NCBI RefSeq assembly: GCF_014672715.2
Contig: NZ_CP058566.2
Coordinates: 868,001 to 932,000, forward strand
DNA from: Dehalogenimonas etheniformans
Lineage (GTDB): Bacteria > Chloroflexota > Dehalococcoidia > Dehalococcoidales > Dehalococcoidaceae
Direction: 5' to 3'
DNA length: 64,000 bases
Below the pieces are notes generated by a model. It had not been told where the DNA came from and did no database searches. It saw only the letters and a program-made list of their open reading frames with translations. A program made the translations under genes and the position numbers. Positions 37,101 to 45,927 of this stretch are shown piece after piece (position 1 is the stretch's first letter; each line of letters starts with the position of its first letter).

Positions 37101-37742
37101 ATGAATCGAATGCCAAATTTACCTTCGCCTCCGGGATACGAAACGGCTTATGCCCAGTCCTATCAGTTGGCTTTTGACAGGCTTGCCGAATCCGACCCGG
37201 TGATCCTGTGCCAACGGACCGGCGCCTCGCTGACTCCCGATTCAAAGTTGGAATTGGCCTTTTTGAATACCCAAGTTATTGTTGAAATCAAGCAACGCAC
37301 ACTGGATGCGCCCGGGCACCCCCTTTCGATCACCGATAAATTGCCTATTTTGCATTATCTGGTAACTGCGAGCGGTCGACCAAAAACAGGAAAATCGATC
37401 TCGTTTAAAGACCTACCTGAAGGCGCAGGTTATTTCCCCACTTTCTATAAAAGAGCGATCGGACCGGTAGTTCACAAATTCGGCAATGCCCATGGCGATC
37501 TTGCTGCCGCTGCCCTGAAATTAGGTGGCAACCCTATTGACCTCGGCGATGTCGGTGTATCGATTCCTGTTTTCCCCAAGATAAGTATCGACTGGATCCT
37601 CTGGCGAGGTGATGGCGTTCTACCGCCGGAGGGTTCGATTTTGTTTGACTCCAGTGTTACCGGCTATCTGCCGGTTGAGGACATTGCCGTTTTGTGCCAT
37701 TCAATTGCCAACAGGTTATGTGAAAACAAAGCTGAATTATAG
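37101..37742 (+). CDS. DUF3786 protein linked to the acs genes
   Basis: About 213 residues. The sequence SLTPDSKLELAFLNTQVIVEI, PILHYLVTASGRPKTGKSISFKDLPEGAGYFPTF and FPKISIDWILWRGD is that of the DUF3786 family, found beside corrinoid and acetyl-CoA synthase genes in anaerobes. Its role is unknown; an activity in CoFeSP assembly or methyl transfer is only suggested by location. Three candidate ATGs exist (37086, 37101, 37110); GAGGG at 37093 lies just before 37101. No cysteine cluster or membrane segment. Confidence 0.75.
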   Translation: MNRMPNLPSPPGYETAYAQSYQLAFDRLAESDPVILCQRTGASLTPDSKLELAFLNTQVIVEIKQRTLDAPGHPLSITDKLPILHYLVTASGRPKTGKSISFKDLPEGAGYFPTFYKRAIGPVVHKFGNAHGDLAAAALKLGGNPIDLGDVGVSIPVFPKISIDWILWRGDGVLPPEGSILFDSSVTGYLPVEDIAVLCHSIANRLCENKAEL

Positions 37743-37766
37743 ACAGCGTGGCTTCACCGGAATATA

Positions 37767-37780
37767 ATGATTTAGATCAT
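37767..37780 (+). promoter_or_regulatory. possible FNR-type half-matching palindrome
   Basis: ATGAT-TTAG-ATCAT keeps the TGA-N6-TCA core of Crp/Fnr sites (8 of 10 consensus positions), seven bases before the response-regulator ATG. So close to a start codon it could only repress. May be chance. Confidence 0.3.
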
Positions 37781-37786
37781 AACGTT

Positions 37787-38461
37787 ATGGAAAGTACATA
37801 TAAGATCAAAGTCCTCCTGGCGGATGACCATGTCATCGTCAGGGAAGGCACTAAGGAACTGGTGCAGCGACAGCCCGATATGCAGGTAGTGGCTGAGGCT
37901 AGTGACGGTGTCGAAGCGGTAGAATTGGCACGCGTTTACAGACCCGACGTTATCGTGATGGATATTGCTATGCCCAACATGAACGGCATAGAAGCGACCA
38001 AACAGATCAAAAAGATCCTGCCCACGACTGCGGTCTTGATACTGACCGCCTACGACAGCGACCAGTATATCATGGCCCTTCTTGAGGCAGGCGCCGCCGG
38101 TTATTTATTGAAGAACGTGCGCGGCAATCAGCTGATCGATGCCATAAGGGCGGTGTATTCCGGCGAATCTATCCTCCAACCCTCGACGACAAGGCGTGTC
38201 ATCGATCACCTAAAAGTAAAAGCGGTGAAATCGGAGGAAGATTCGGCGGCAAACACGCTCACCGAGCGCGAAATGGAAGTATTGAAACTGGCCGCCAAAG
38301 GTGTCAGCAATCGCGACATCGCCGAACAACTTTTCGTCAGCAACAGGACCATCCAAACTCATCTTTCGAACATATTCAAGAAGTTGTCAGTTGGCTCGCG
38401 GACTGAAGCTATTTTGTACGGCCTGAAAAGGGGCTGGTTTTACATGGAGGAATTGCCGTAA
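37787..38461 (+). CDS. NarL/LuxR-type response regulator
   Basis: About 224 residues. The receiver domain has the acidic pair LLADDHV, phosphoacceptor Asp in VIVMDIAMPNMNG and conserved Lys in YLLKNVRG; the C-terminal LuxR-type HTH reads LTEREMEVLKLAAKGVSNRDIAEQLF. A GTG at 37748 is an alternative start; both lack a clear Shine-Dalgarno. It is followed 20 bases later by its likely partner kinase. Placed between the acs genes and the Hdr genes, it may control one or both; the signal is unknown. Confidence 0.93.
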   Translation: MESTYKIKVLLADDHVIVREGTKELVQRQPDMQVVAEASDGVEAVELARVYRPDVIVMDIAMPNMNGIEATKQIKKILPTTAVLILTAYDSDQYIMALLEAGAAGYLLKNVRGNQLIDAIRAVYSGESILQPSTTRRVIDHLKVKAVKSEEDSAANTLTEREMEVLKLAAKGVSNRDIAEQLFVSNRTIQTHLSNIFKKLSVGSRTEAILYGLKRGWFYMEELP

Positions 38462-38481
38462 ATGCGGTCACTGCCAATACG

Positions 38482-39624
38482 ATGAAATCAATTATTAAAC
38501 CAGCGAAATCGAGACGTCTTCCTCGTTTTTTGCTTAATTTTCATTTTTGGCTGCTGGTCCTCCTGTTTGTGGGGGGATTTTTTCTTCAATACCCTCATCT
38601 CATTCCGTTTATCAACGCAATCGATCCCGATTCCTTTTTGTCACTCACCCGGCATTCTTTCGGAAGGCTCATCATGCTACTGCCGGTGACCTATGCCGCT
38701 CTTGTATTCGGTATGCGTTTCGGCTTGTTGGCTTTGTTGATCGCGGTCGGCATCATAATGCCCAACCTATTTCTCTCACAATCCGGACCCACGCAAGACG
38801 ATATCATCGAGATTATCGGTATCGTAATCATCGGGCTGGTGGTGAATCTCTGGCTCGAGAGTTACGAGACCGATAAAAAACACCGCCAGGTGGCATATTT
38901 AAGATTGGAGAACGCGCAGCGCGAATTGCAGCGCATGCAGCAGAATCTGAGGTTCTATCTAAAGCAGATCACTATCGCCCAGGAGGAGGAGCGCCGCCGT
39001 ATCGCTCAAGAACTTCATGACGAGACCGCCCAGGACCTTATCGCCTTGTCACGTAAAGTAGATGGCTTCATGACAATCCATCCGGCCTTACCTTCTACAG
39101 ATGAGGCTTATCTTGAGGATATGCACCAGCATATCAACCGTACCTTGAGTGGAGTCCGCCGTTTCAGTCAGGACTTGCGGCCGTCTGTGCTTGATGATCT
39201 GGGATTAATCCCGGCGATAGACTGGCTAATTCCGGAATTGGCGAAACATTATAAACTCAAAATCGAACTAAAAATTAACGGGGAACCCAGGCGATTTCCT
39301 CCCGAAGCCGAATTGGTCCTCTTCCGGGTCGTTCAGGAATCATTGCGGAATGTAGGAAAGCATGCGATGGCCACGCATGTCTGGGTCACCGTTGATTTTA
39401 CTCCCGAGACCACGATCTTTACCATCAAGGATAACGGCCGCGGCTTCCACCCTCCCGACAGGATCGGCGATCTGGCAGTAAGCGGCAAATTGGGTCTAAC
39501 CGGTATGCAGGAACGCGCTCAACTCATTGGTGCCAGACTCTCCATTAAATCGATCCCCGGCCAGGGAACGACAGTTTCTGTGGAACTACCGACGCCGACC
39601 GAACACCCGGAGCATACGTACTAA
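38482..39624 (+). CDS. membrane sensor histidine kinase (HisKA_3)
   Basis: A 380-residue kinase. Four hydrophobic segments lie in the first 130 residues (for example FWLLVLLFVGGFFLQYP and LLALLIAVGIIMPNLFL) with little periplasmic sequence, then a coiled coil, the HisKA_3 phosphorylation site RRRIAQELHDETAQDLIAL, and an ATPase domain with N box (VVQESLRNVGKHA) and G boxes (IKDNGRGF, GLTGMQERA). The lack of a large extracellular domain suggests sensing within the membrane, for instance redox or quinone state. Partner of the upstream regulator. Confidence 0.92.
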   Translation: MKSIIKPAKSRRLPRFLLNFHFWLLVLLFVGGFFLQYPHLIPFINAIDPDSFLSLTRHSFGRLIMLLPVTYAALVFGMRFGLLALLIAVGIIMPNLFLSQSGPTQDDIIEIIGIVIIGLVVNLWLESYETDKKHRQVAYLRLENAQRELQRMQQNLRFYLKQITIAQEEERRRIAQELHDETAQDLIALSRKVDGFMTIHPALPSTDEAYLEDMHQHINRTLSGVRRFSQDLRPSVLDDLGLIPAIDWLIPELAKHYKLKIELKINGEPRRFPPEAELVLFRVVQESLRNVGKHAMATHVWVTVDFTPETTIFTIKDNGRGFHPPDRIGDLAVSGKLGLTGMQERAQLIGARLSIKSIPGQGTTVSVELPTPTEHPEHTY

Positions 39625-39648
39625 CTGGTACCCGTTGCCCCTGTATGT

Positions 39649-39687
39649 TATAATCCCCCTGAATATGTTGAACGACCGTTCAACATA
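39649..39687 (+). promoter_or_regulatory. promoter -10 and palindromic operator of the Hdr genes
   Basis: TATAAT at 39649-39654 is followed by a perfect inverted repeat TATGTTGAAC-GACC-GTTCAACATA at 39664-39687, which would cover the transcription start and the next 25 bases. The -35 is poor (CTGGTA region). The TTGAACG..CGTTCAA core looks like a TetR-family operator rather than the FNR box (TTGAT-N4-ATCAA). Repression of the hdr pair is inferred; no TetR gene is in the window. Confidence 0.6.
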
Positions 39688-39701
39688 AGCGGAGGTGACT
39701 G

Positions 39702-40844
39702 TTGGGAACCAAATCACCGTTCCGGGAAGTCGCCGACCTGATCAAGGAAGCCGGCGGCGAGGCTCTCGGACAATGTTATCAATGCGGTACGTGCTCCGCC
39801 ACGTGCCCCTGGCGAGACTACATCTCATTCTTACCGAGGCGCATGTTCCAGGAAGCACGGCTGGGCCTTACCGATTTTGAATCGGACTCAGTCTGGAGAT
39901 GCGTCACCTGCAATAAGTGCGTCCAACGTTGTCCCCGGAGCGTCCCGATTCTTGACCTAATGACAGCACTCCGGCGTTCCGTAATCGGCATGGGGATTGC
40001 TGAAACGCCCACGGCGCTAGCGGCCACATTACGCAACCTGTCAGCGGTCGGCAACCCGTCTGGAGAACCCGCTGAAGCCCGTAACGCTTGGTCCGAGGGA
40101 ATGCGTATTAGTCGGTTTACTAGCGCGACCGAATACCTTTTCTTTCCCTGCTGCGTCACATCGTATGATCCAGCAATGAAGAATGTTGCCAGGGCTACGG
40201 CGAAGGTTCTATCAGCGGCTGGTGTTGACTTCGGTATACTCGAAGGTGCGGTCTGTTGCGGCGAAAGCGCCCGCAAAGCAGGCGACGAGGCTTTGTTCCA
40301 ACAACTCGCCGGCAAAAACACGAGCCTCTTTAACGAAAAGGGCGTTCGAAAAATTATAGTAAATTCCCCCCATTGTTTTAATACATTGACGCGTGACTAT
40401 CCTGAAATTGATGCCCATTTCGAGATTGTGCATACATCGCAACTATTTGCTGAGCTCATTCGCGAAGGACGGATCAAATTAAGCAAGAACGCCGAGAGAA
40501 CCGTAACTTATCACGACCCTTGCTATCTCGGGCGCCACTCCGGTATTTATGATTTGCCCCGTAACACCATAGCCGATATTGGTGCAAATCTTGTCGAAAT
40601 TGAACCGGCTAAAGCCGATGCGTTATGTTGCGGCGGCGGGGGTGGGCGCATCTGGATGGATACCCCAAGAGATGAACGCTTCTGCGAAGAAAGATTGAAA
40701 CAAGCCCTGTTAACTGGTGCTGATACCCTAATCACCGCCTGTCCGTATTGCTTATCGAACTTTAAGGATACCGCCTTAAACCAATCGGTGACCGATCAAA
40801 TTGCGATAATGGATTTAAGCGAGTTAATCGCCGAGGCTCTCTAA
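39702..40844 (+). CDS. HdrC-HdrB fusion (HdrD-like heterodisulfide reductase subunit)
   Basis: A 380-residue fusion. Residues 25-75 carry two 4Fe-4S motifs (CYQCGTCSATCP, CVTCNKCVQRCP) as in HdrC; the rest has two CCG domains as in HdrB (CCVTSYDP and VCCGES; DPCYLGRHSGIYD and LCCGGGGG, then CPYC), which bind the noncubane clusters that cleave disulfides. The TTG start follows GGAGGTGAC. With the HdrA next door it forms a cytoplasmic Hdr-like complex; the true disulfide or other acceptor is unknown, since bacteria of this type lack CoM/CoB. Expressed from a promoter with a palindromic operator. Confidence 0.9.
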   Translation: MGTKSPFREVADLIKEAGGEALGQCYQCGTCSATCPWRDYISFLPRRMFQEARLGLTDFESDSVWRCVTCNKCVQRCPRSVPILDLMTALRRSVIGMGIAETPTALAATLRNLSAVGNPSGEPAEARNAWSEGMRISRFTSATEYLFFPCCVTSYDPAMKNVARATAKVLSAAGVDFGILEGAVCCGESARKAGDEALFQQLAGKNTSLFNEKGVRKIIVNSPHCFNTLTRDYPEIDAHFEIVHTSQLFAELIREGRIKLSKNAERTVTYHDPCYLGRHSGIYDLPRNTIADIGANLVEIEPAKADALCCGGGGGRIWMDTPRDERFCEERLKQALLTGADTLITACPYCLSNFKDTALNQSVTDQIAIMDLSELIAEAL

Positions 40845-40861
40845 AATTCCAGGAGGCTTTT

Positions 40862-43800
40862 GTGGCCGATAACATAAGAATAGGTGTTTATGTCTGTCAT
40901 TGTGGCATCAACATCGCCAGTGTTGTTGACGTCGCATCCGTTGCTGAATATGCTGGTACCCTATCTAATGTGGTCGTCGCCAGGGCCAACAAATACACGT
41001 GTTCAGACCCAGGACAGGATGTTATCAAGACAGATATTATCGAACTTGGCCTGAACCGGGTGGTAGTTGCGGCTTGCTCCCCGACGATGCACGAAAAAAC
41101 TTATCGCCGTGTTCTCCAGGTAGCCGGTTTAAACCCTTATCTATTCGAGATGGCCAACATCCGAGAGCACTGTGCCTGGGTTAACCGCGAAGACCCCGCC
41201 GCCGCTACCCAAAAAGCCAAGGATGCCGTTCGAGCTGCTGTTCGACGGGTTTCGTTACAAGAACCTCTTGAACCCAGAAGCATTGAAGTAAACAAAAATA
41301 CACTTATCGTCGGCGGTGGCATTGCCGGTATAACCGCAGCTTTGGAAATCGCCGAATCCGGCAATAAAGTGTTCCTTATCGAGAAATCACCGACGATCGG
41401 CGGGCACATGGCCCAACTGGATAAGACCTTTCCCACTCTCGACTGCGCCGCCTGCATTTCTACTCCAAAGATGAGCCAGGCCGGCCAACATCCAAATATA
41501 GAGCTCTTGTCATACAGCGAGGTCAGCTCTGTCTCGGGTCATGCCGGTGATTTCAAAATATCCGTCAATCGTAAACCGCGATATGTCCGGGAAAAAGATT
41601 GCAAAGGCTGCGGTGATTGTGCCACTGTCTGTCCCGTTTCCGTTCACTCCGAGTTTGATCAGGGCTTATCAATTCGCAAAGCTGCATATAGGTCGTTTCC
41701 CCAATCCGTCCCTAATACTTACACGATCGACCGCCGCGGCACCGCTCCCTGCCGAGCCGCCTGCCCTGCTGGAGTGAATGCACAGGGTTATATCGCGCTC
41801 GTTGCCCAGGGTAAATTCGCTGAAGCCCTCGAGGTGGTGTGTAGGACGATGCCTTTTACCTCTGTTTGTGGGCGGGTGTGCACTCACCCATGCGAAACCG
41901 AGTGCAGCCGGAAAGACCTCGATGAAAGTGTCTCCATTCGTTCTTTAAAGAGATTTCTGGCTGATTACGAGATCACTCACCCTAGACAACCTGTAAGACC
42001 CAATATCACCCGTTCAGAAAAAGTCGCTATTGTCGGCTCCGGCCCGGCCGGCCTCGCCTGCGCTTATGACCTTCTAAAACTTGGCTATCCAGTCACAGTA
42101 TTTGAAGCTGACGAAAAGCCGGGCGGCATCCTGCGTTACGGCATTCCGTCCTACCGCCTGCCTGACACCGCGCTTGATAATGACATCTCTCAAATAACCG
42201 GACTTGGAGCTGAAATCAGGACGGGTACTCGCGTTGATTCCCTTCAAAAGCTAAAGGAAGAGGGCTATGCCTCCACCTTTTTAGCTGTCGGCGCCTGGCA
42301 GAGCCAGAAGCTGGGAATTCCCGGAGAATCTTCTGAAGGCATCTACGATGCCCTTACATTCTTGAAATCGGTCAGGAAAGGCAATTCCCCAACCCTTGGA
42401 CAAAAGGTCGCCGTAATTGGTGGTGGTAACGCTGCCATTGACGCCGCCCGCACCGCTATTCGGCTTGGCGCGACTGAGGTAGCTCTCATTTACCGCCGCT
42501 CCCGTGCTGAAATGCCTGCTATATCTGAGGAAGTCGAAGCCGCTGAGTCTGAAGGTGTTCATCTCACCTTCCTCACAGCCCCAATCGAGTTTTTCGAGAA
42601 GGATAGCAAAGTCATTGGGTTGCGTTGTATCCGGATGGAACTCGTTGAACCGGATTCCTCAGGTCGCCGTCGGCCGGTGCCTGTCGCCGGTTCTGAATAC
42701 GATCTTGAGGTTGATAACGTCATTGTTTCCGTCGGCCAATCCGTCGGTGCCAGTTCTTTCATTGGACTCGAGAGACTGCCCAATGGCACAATCAAGACTG
42801 TTTCTTTAACTCTGGAGACAAATCTTCAAGGTGTTTTTGCCGGCGGTGATGCCACAACCGGCCCTTCCACCGTCATTGAAGCCCTCGCCGCAGGCAAGGA
42901 AGCGGCCACCTCGATAGATCGTTACTTACAAAGGCAAGATCTCAGCCAAAATAGAAAACGCCAACCCAGCATCGTTCGCCCATCGCTTAATGGGCTAAAG
43001 AAATCTGAGCGCGTAAAGAACGGGCACGCCATATTCAATAAAACGTTCGATGAAACCGAATTGGGTTTAACCGAAGCTCAGGCTATCGCTGAAGCTGCCC
43101 GCTGTCTCAATTGCGCTGGTTGTTCGGATTGCCGCCAATGCGTAGCTGCCTGTGAAGCAAAGTGCATTGATTTCGATCAAAAGCCGGAGACCGTTGAATT
43201 AGAAGTCGGCAATATTATTGTGACCACCGGCTTCGATACTTTCGATCCTTCGGCAATATCCCGCTATGGCTACGGCAGATACGAAAATGTCATAACCAGC
43301 CTAGAATTCGAGCGCCTGGCTAACGCCTCCGGCCCGACCAGCGGTGAGATCAAGTTGAAAGATGGTCGCAAACCAGAATCCGTTGCTATAGTTCACTGCG
43401 TGGGCAGCCGGGACAAAAATTATCATGAGTACTGCTCCCAAATCTGCTGCATGTATTCACTTAAACAGGCACATCTTATCCAGGAGCGCACCGGTGCGGA
43501 CGTCTATCAAATGTACATAGATTTGAGATGCGCTGGCAAAGGATATGAAGAATTTTCGAATCGTGTTGCCGAAGAAGGTGTTAGTTTCATCCGCGGCAAA
43601 GTGGCCGAAGTTACAGACAAGACGGTAGGCGATGAAGCCCCCGGCAAACTAATCGTAATCGTAGAAGACACGCTCCAGGGCGTCGTTCTACGAGTTCCGG
43701 TTGACATGGTCGTTCTCGCCGTCGCTGTTGAGCCGCAAAAAGACACTGAAGCTGTTGGACGTCTCTTCGGATTGTCGCGAAGTGCCGACGGCTTTTTCTT

Positions 43801-44215
43801 GGAGAGGCATCCAAAACTTGATCCGGTTGCCACCATGAACGACGGAGTCTTCATCGCCGGCTGTGCTCAGGGACCCAAGGATATCCCCCAGACCGTCGCC
43901 CAGGCCCAGGCGGCGGCTGCCCGGGTGTTGGCTACTATCGCAAAAGGCAGGATCGATCTTGAACCGCGTGTATCGGAAGTCATCGAGGCTAATTGTGATG
44001 GCTGCGCTTATTGCGTCGAACCCTGCCCATACAATGCAATCACATTGATTGAATATGAGAGCGGCAACGGCATCAAGAAAATTGTCGAAACAGATCCAGT
44101 GAAATGCCGTGGCTGCGGCGTTTGCATGGCTACCTGTCCCAAGGCTGGTATTGTAGTTAAAGGATTCACCTCAGACCAGTTGAGGGCTATGGTAGAGGCA
44201 CTCCTCTGCCCATAG
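40862..44215 (+). CDS. HdrA with inserted GltD-like NAD(P)H flavoprotein
   Basis: A 1117-residue chimera in one uninterrupted frame. Order: HdrA N-terminal domain (VCHCGINIAS), FAD domain (LIVGGGIAGITAALEIAE), LDCAACISTPKM about residue 193, 4Fe-4S CKGCGDCATVCP about 246; then a GltD/NfnB module with CRAACPAGVNAQGY about 298, FAD GSGPAGLACAY about 391 and NAD(P) GGGNAAIDAARTA about 519; then HdrA resumes with CSDCRQCVAACEAKC about 755, CVGSRDKNYHEYC about 846 and two C-terminal ferredoxin motifs (CDGCAYCVEPCP, CRGCGVCMATCP). The inserted module should let the complex exchange electrons with NAD(P)H. GTG start with AGGAGG five bases upstream, coupled to the HdrB/C fusion. Confidence 0.92.
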   Translation: MADNIRIGVYVCHCGINIASVVDVASVAEYAGTLSNVVVARANKYTCSDPGQDVIKTDIIELGLNRVVVAACSPTMHEKTYRRVLQVAGLNPYLFEMANIREHCAWVNREDPAAATQKAKDAVRAAVRRVSLQEPLEPRSIEVNKNTLIVGGGIAGITAALEIAESGNKVFLIEKSPTIGGHMAQLDKTFPTLDCAACISTPKMSQAGQHPNIELLSYSEVSSVSGHAGDFKISVNRKPRYVREKDCKGCGDCATVCPVSVHSEFDQGLSIRKAAYRSFPQSVPNTYTIDRRGTAPCRAACPAGVNAQGYIALVAQGKFAEALEVVCRTMPFTSVCGRVCTHPCETECSRKDLDESVSIRSLKRFLADYEITHPRQPVRPNITRSEKVAIVGSGPAGLACAYDLLKLGYPVTVFEADEKPGGILRYGIPSYRLPDTALDNDISQITGLGAEIRTGTRVDSLQKLKEEGYASTFLAVGAWQSQKLGIPGESSEGIYDALTFLKSVRKGNSPTLGQKVAVIGGGNAAIDAARTAIRLGATEVALIYRRSRAEMPAISEEVEAAESEGVHLTFLTAPIEFFEKDSKVIGLRCIRMELVEPDSSGRRRPVPVAGSEYDLEVDNVIVSVGQSVGASSFIGLERLPNGTIKTVSLTLETNLQGVFAGGDATTGPSTVIEALAAGKEAATSIDRYLQRQDLSQNRKRQPSIVRPSLNGLKKSERVKNGHAIFNKTFDETELGLTEAQAIAEAARCLNCAGCSDCRQCVAACEAKCIDFDQKPETVELEVGNIIVTTGFDTFDPSAISRYGYGRYENVITSLEFERLANASGPTSGEIKLKDGRKPESVAIVHCVGSRDKNYHEYCSQICCMYSLKQAHLIQERTGADVYQMYIDLRCAGKGYEEFSNRVAEEGVSFIRGKVAEVTDKTVGDEAPGKLIVIVEDTLQGVVLRVPVDMVVLAVAVEPQKDTEAVGRLFGLSRSADGFFLERHPKLDPVATMNDGVFIAGCAQGPKDIPQTVAQAQAAAARVLATIAKGRIDLEPRVSEVIEANCDGCAYCVEPCPYNAITLIEYESGNGIKKIVETDPVKCRGCGVCMATCPKAGIVVKGFTSDQLRAMVEALLCP

Positions 44216-44284
44216 CACCACTCAACTAGCGTCTGTGGTCATCTGCTCTTCTATCGGCCTGTTTGATCCAATGCCTTTGCCGTG

Positions 44285-44314
44285 TTGACCTACCTGAGCC
44301 TGACACGTTACTAT
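44285..44314 (+). promoter_or_regulatory. sigma-70 promoter of trxA
   Basis: TTGACC (44285-44290) and TACTAT (44309-44314), 18 bp apart, 30 bases before the trxA ATG. Confidence 0.6.
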
Positions 44315-44343
44315 TGTAGATAGTCTGCAGAAAGAGGTGAACT

Positions 44344-44661
44344 ATGCCGCTGGAAGTTACCGATGATACCTTCGACGCTGAGGTAATGAAATCTAAAGTT
44401 CCCGTTTTGGTTGATTTTTGGGCACCATGGTGCGGTCCCTGCCGGATGGTCGCCCCGATTGTTGATAAACTGGAAGAGAAGCACAAAGAAAAATTCAAGT
44501 TCTGCAAGATAAATGTTGATAATAACCAGAAAACCGCAGGTCAGTACCGGGTCATGTCCATCCCAACCTTGATGTTTTTCAAGGACGGCAAGGTGGCTGA
44601 GACGGTTGTAGGAGCCGTGCCGGAGAGTTCCCTGCAGTCCAAGATAGACAAACTACTTTAG
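44344..44661 (+). CDS. trxA: thioredoxin
   Basis: A 105-residue thioredoxin with the active site FWAPWCGPCRMVAPI and the cis-proline in MSIPTLMFFKDG. It keeps cytoplasmic protein thiols reduced. AAGAGGTG precedes the ATG. It has its own promoter and terminator; no thioredoxin reductase gene is adjacent. Confidence 0.97.
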   Translation: MPLEVTDDTFDAEVMKSKVPVLVDFWAPWCGPCRMVAPIVDKLEEKHKEKFKFCKINVDNNQKTAGQYRVMSIPTLMFFKDGKVAETVVGAVPESSLQSKIDKLL

Positions 44662-44680
44662 CCTGTAATAGACATTATGT

Positions 44681-44711
44681 AAAGAGGCGGCTCAATTCGA
44701 GCCGCCTCTTT
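44681..44711. terminator. bidirectional terminator between trxA and cobU
   Basis: AAAGAGGCGGCTC (44681-44693) pairs with GAGCCGCCTCTTT (44699-44711) over a five-base loop, 13 perfect pairs. A T-rich tract follows on the plus side. It separates convergent transcripts of trxA (+) and the corrinoid operon (-). Confidence 0.88.
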
Positions 44712-44743
44712 CTGTTTTTACAAAATCGAGGAGTGCGTAGTCT

Positions 44744-45307
44744 CTAGTTTTGTGGCTTTACCTTCAGTGGAATGCCGGCCACCATTAGATACACTTCGCC
44801 AACTGCCCGGGCCAACATCTGGTTTGCTCTTCCAAGTACGTCACGATAAATCCGCGTTGAAGCGCCGAGAGGAATGATTCCCTCTCCCACCTCATTGGTC
44901 ACCATTATGTAGGTAGCCGTGCTTTTTTTCATGCATTCGATTATCGAATTGATCTCAGTTTTAACGTCATCCTCAACCGTTTTCTCGTCGACATCCTCAC
45001 CTTGAACCGCCATATGCTGACATAGCACATTATTGACAAGGAGAGTGATGCAGTCCAGGACGACGACATTTAGGTTCCTATTCTCTTGAGAGATACAACT
45101 GCCAACCTTATATGGCGCCTCAAGGGTGTGCCAGTGCACCGGACGGGATTTTTGGTGCACCTCGATCCGCCGTTTCATCTCATCGTCACGTGCTTCGGCG
45201 GTGGCTACGAACAATACCTCGCCGCCGATTTGCCTGGCAAGTTCCTCAGCATAACTACTCTTGCCGCTACGTGCCCCACCGATGAGGAGAATTGTCCTTT
45301 TTGTCAT
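44744..45307 (-). CDS. cobU: adenosylcobinamide kinase / guanylyltransferase
   Basis: A 187-residue enzyme phosphorylating adenosylcobinamide and transferring GMP to it. P-loop GGARSGKSSYAEELA starts the protein; VLDCITLLVNNV and VTNEVGEGIIP are conserved CobU motifs. ATG 45307 with AAGGAAAC upstream is the start; the open frame beyond it overlaps cobC. Last gene of the riboswitch-controlled operon, overlapping cobC by four bases. Confidence 0.94.
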   Translation of the reverse strand: MTKRTILLIGGARSGKSSYAEELARQIGGEVLFVATAEARDDEMKRRIEVHQKSRPVHWHTLEAPYKVGSCISQENRNLNVVVLDCITLLVNNVLCQHMAVQGEDVDEKTVEDDVKTEINSIIECMKKSTATYIMVTNEVGEGIIPLGASTRIYRDVLGRANQMLARAVGEVYLMVAGIPLKVKPQN

Positions 45308-45918
45308 TTTGTTTCCTTTATTAGGTGTGAGGTATCGCTTAATTTCCCCAATATGGCACCTGTGGAATAGATATCGATTATGCTCACTGAGGCCATATCG
45401 AATTTGAATTGCCAGTAATGATCGACGGGCAGACCGAGTAGCGTACACACCAGTACTTTGTAAGGCCCTCCATGCCCAACTAACATTATCGTTTCGTTGT
45501 CCTTATGGGTTTTCAGTATTTTGATGAAGGAATTAACTCTTTCGACAAAATCGAGAAATCTTTCGCCGAGGGGGAAACACACTTTCGTACTGCCGCATTG
45601 CCACAAGTCGGTTACTTCAGGGAACAACCCACAGGCCTCCTCAAACGTTATCCCTTCAATCTGTCCGAAATTCACCTCATTAAGTTCCGGCGCAGAATTG
45701 ATTTTAATCCCCTGGATTGAGGCAATTCTTTCCGCTGTTTCAATTCCCCTGCGCAGAGTGCTGGCGTAGATTGCATCAATTTTCTGCCCTTTAAAACGCT
45801 CCGCTAGTTGATCAGCCTGTCGGTAGCCTTCATCTGAAAGGTCTATATCCGTAAAACCATGGCATTTTTCAGGATTATCGGTAGCTGTTTTGCCATGTCT
45901 GACCAGGATAAGTCTCAA
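45304..45918 (-). CDS. cobC: alpha-ribazole phosphatase (histidine phosphatase family)
   Basis: A 204-residue histidine phosphatase. LILVRHGKTATDNPEK holds the catalytic RHG; a second histidine is in MLVGHGGPYKVL. The family also includes phosphoglycerate mutases, but its place between cobS and cobU supports the CobC role, removing phosphate from alpha-ribazole phosphate or adenosylcobalamin phosphate. TTG start. Confidence 0.85.
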   Translation of the reverse strand: MRLILVRHGKTATDNPEKCHGFTDIDLSDEGYRQADQLAERFKGQKIDAIYASTLRRGIETAERIASIQGIKINSAPELNEVNFGQIEGITFEEACGLFPEVTDLWQCGSTKVCFPLGERFLDFVERVNSFIKILKTHKDNETIMLVGHGGPYKVLVCTLLGLPVDHYWQFKFDMASVSIIDIYSTGAILGKLSDTSHLIKETK

Positions 45919-45927
45919 TTTTGTCCC

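Noticed and set aside
41700-43000. GltD segment of HdrA as an assembly or frameshift artefact
   Set aside because: The frame is continuous over 3.3 kb and both junctions have intact motifs of each family in the expected order.
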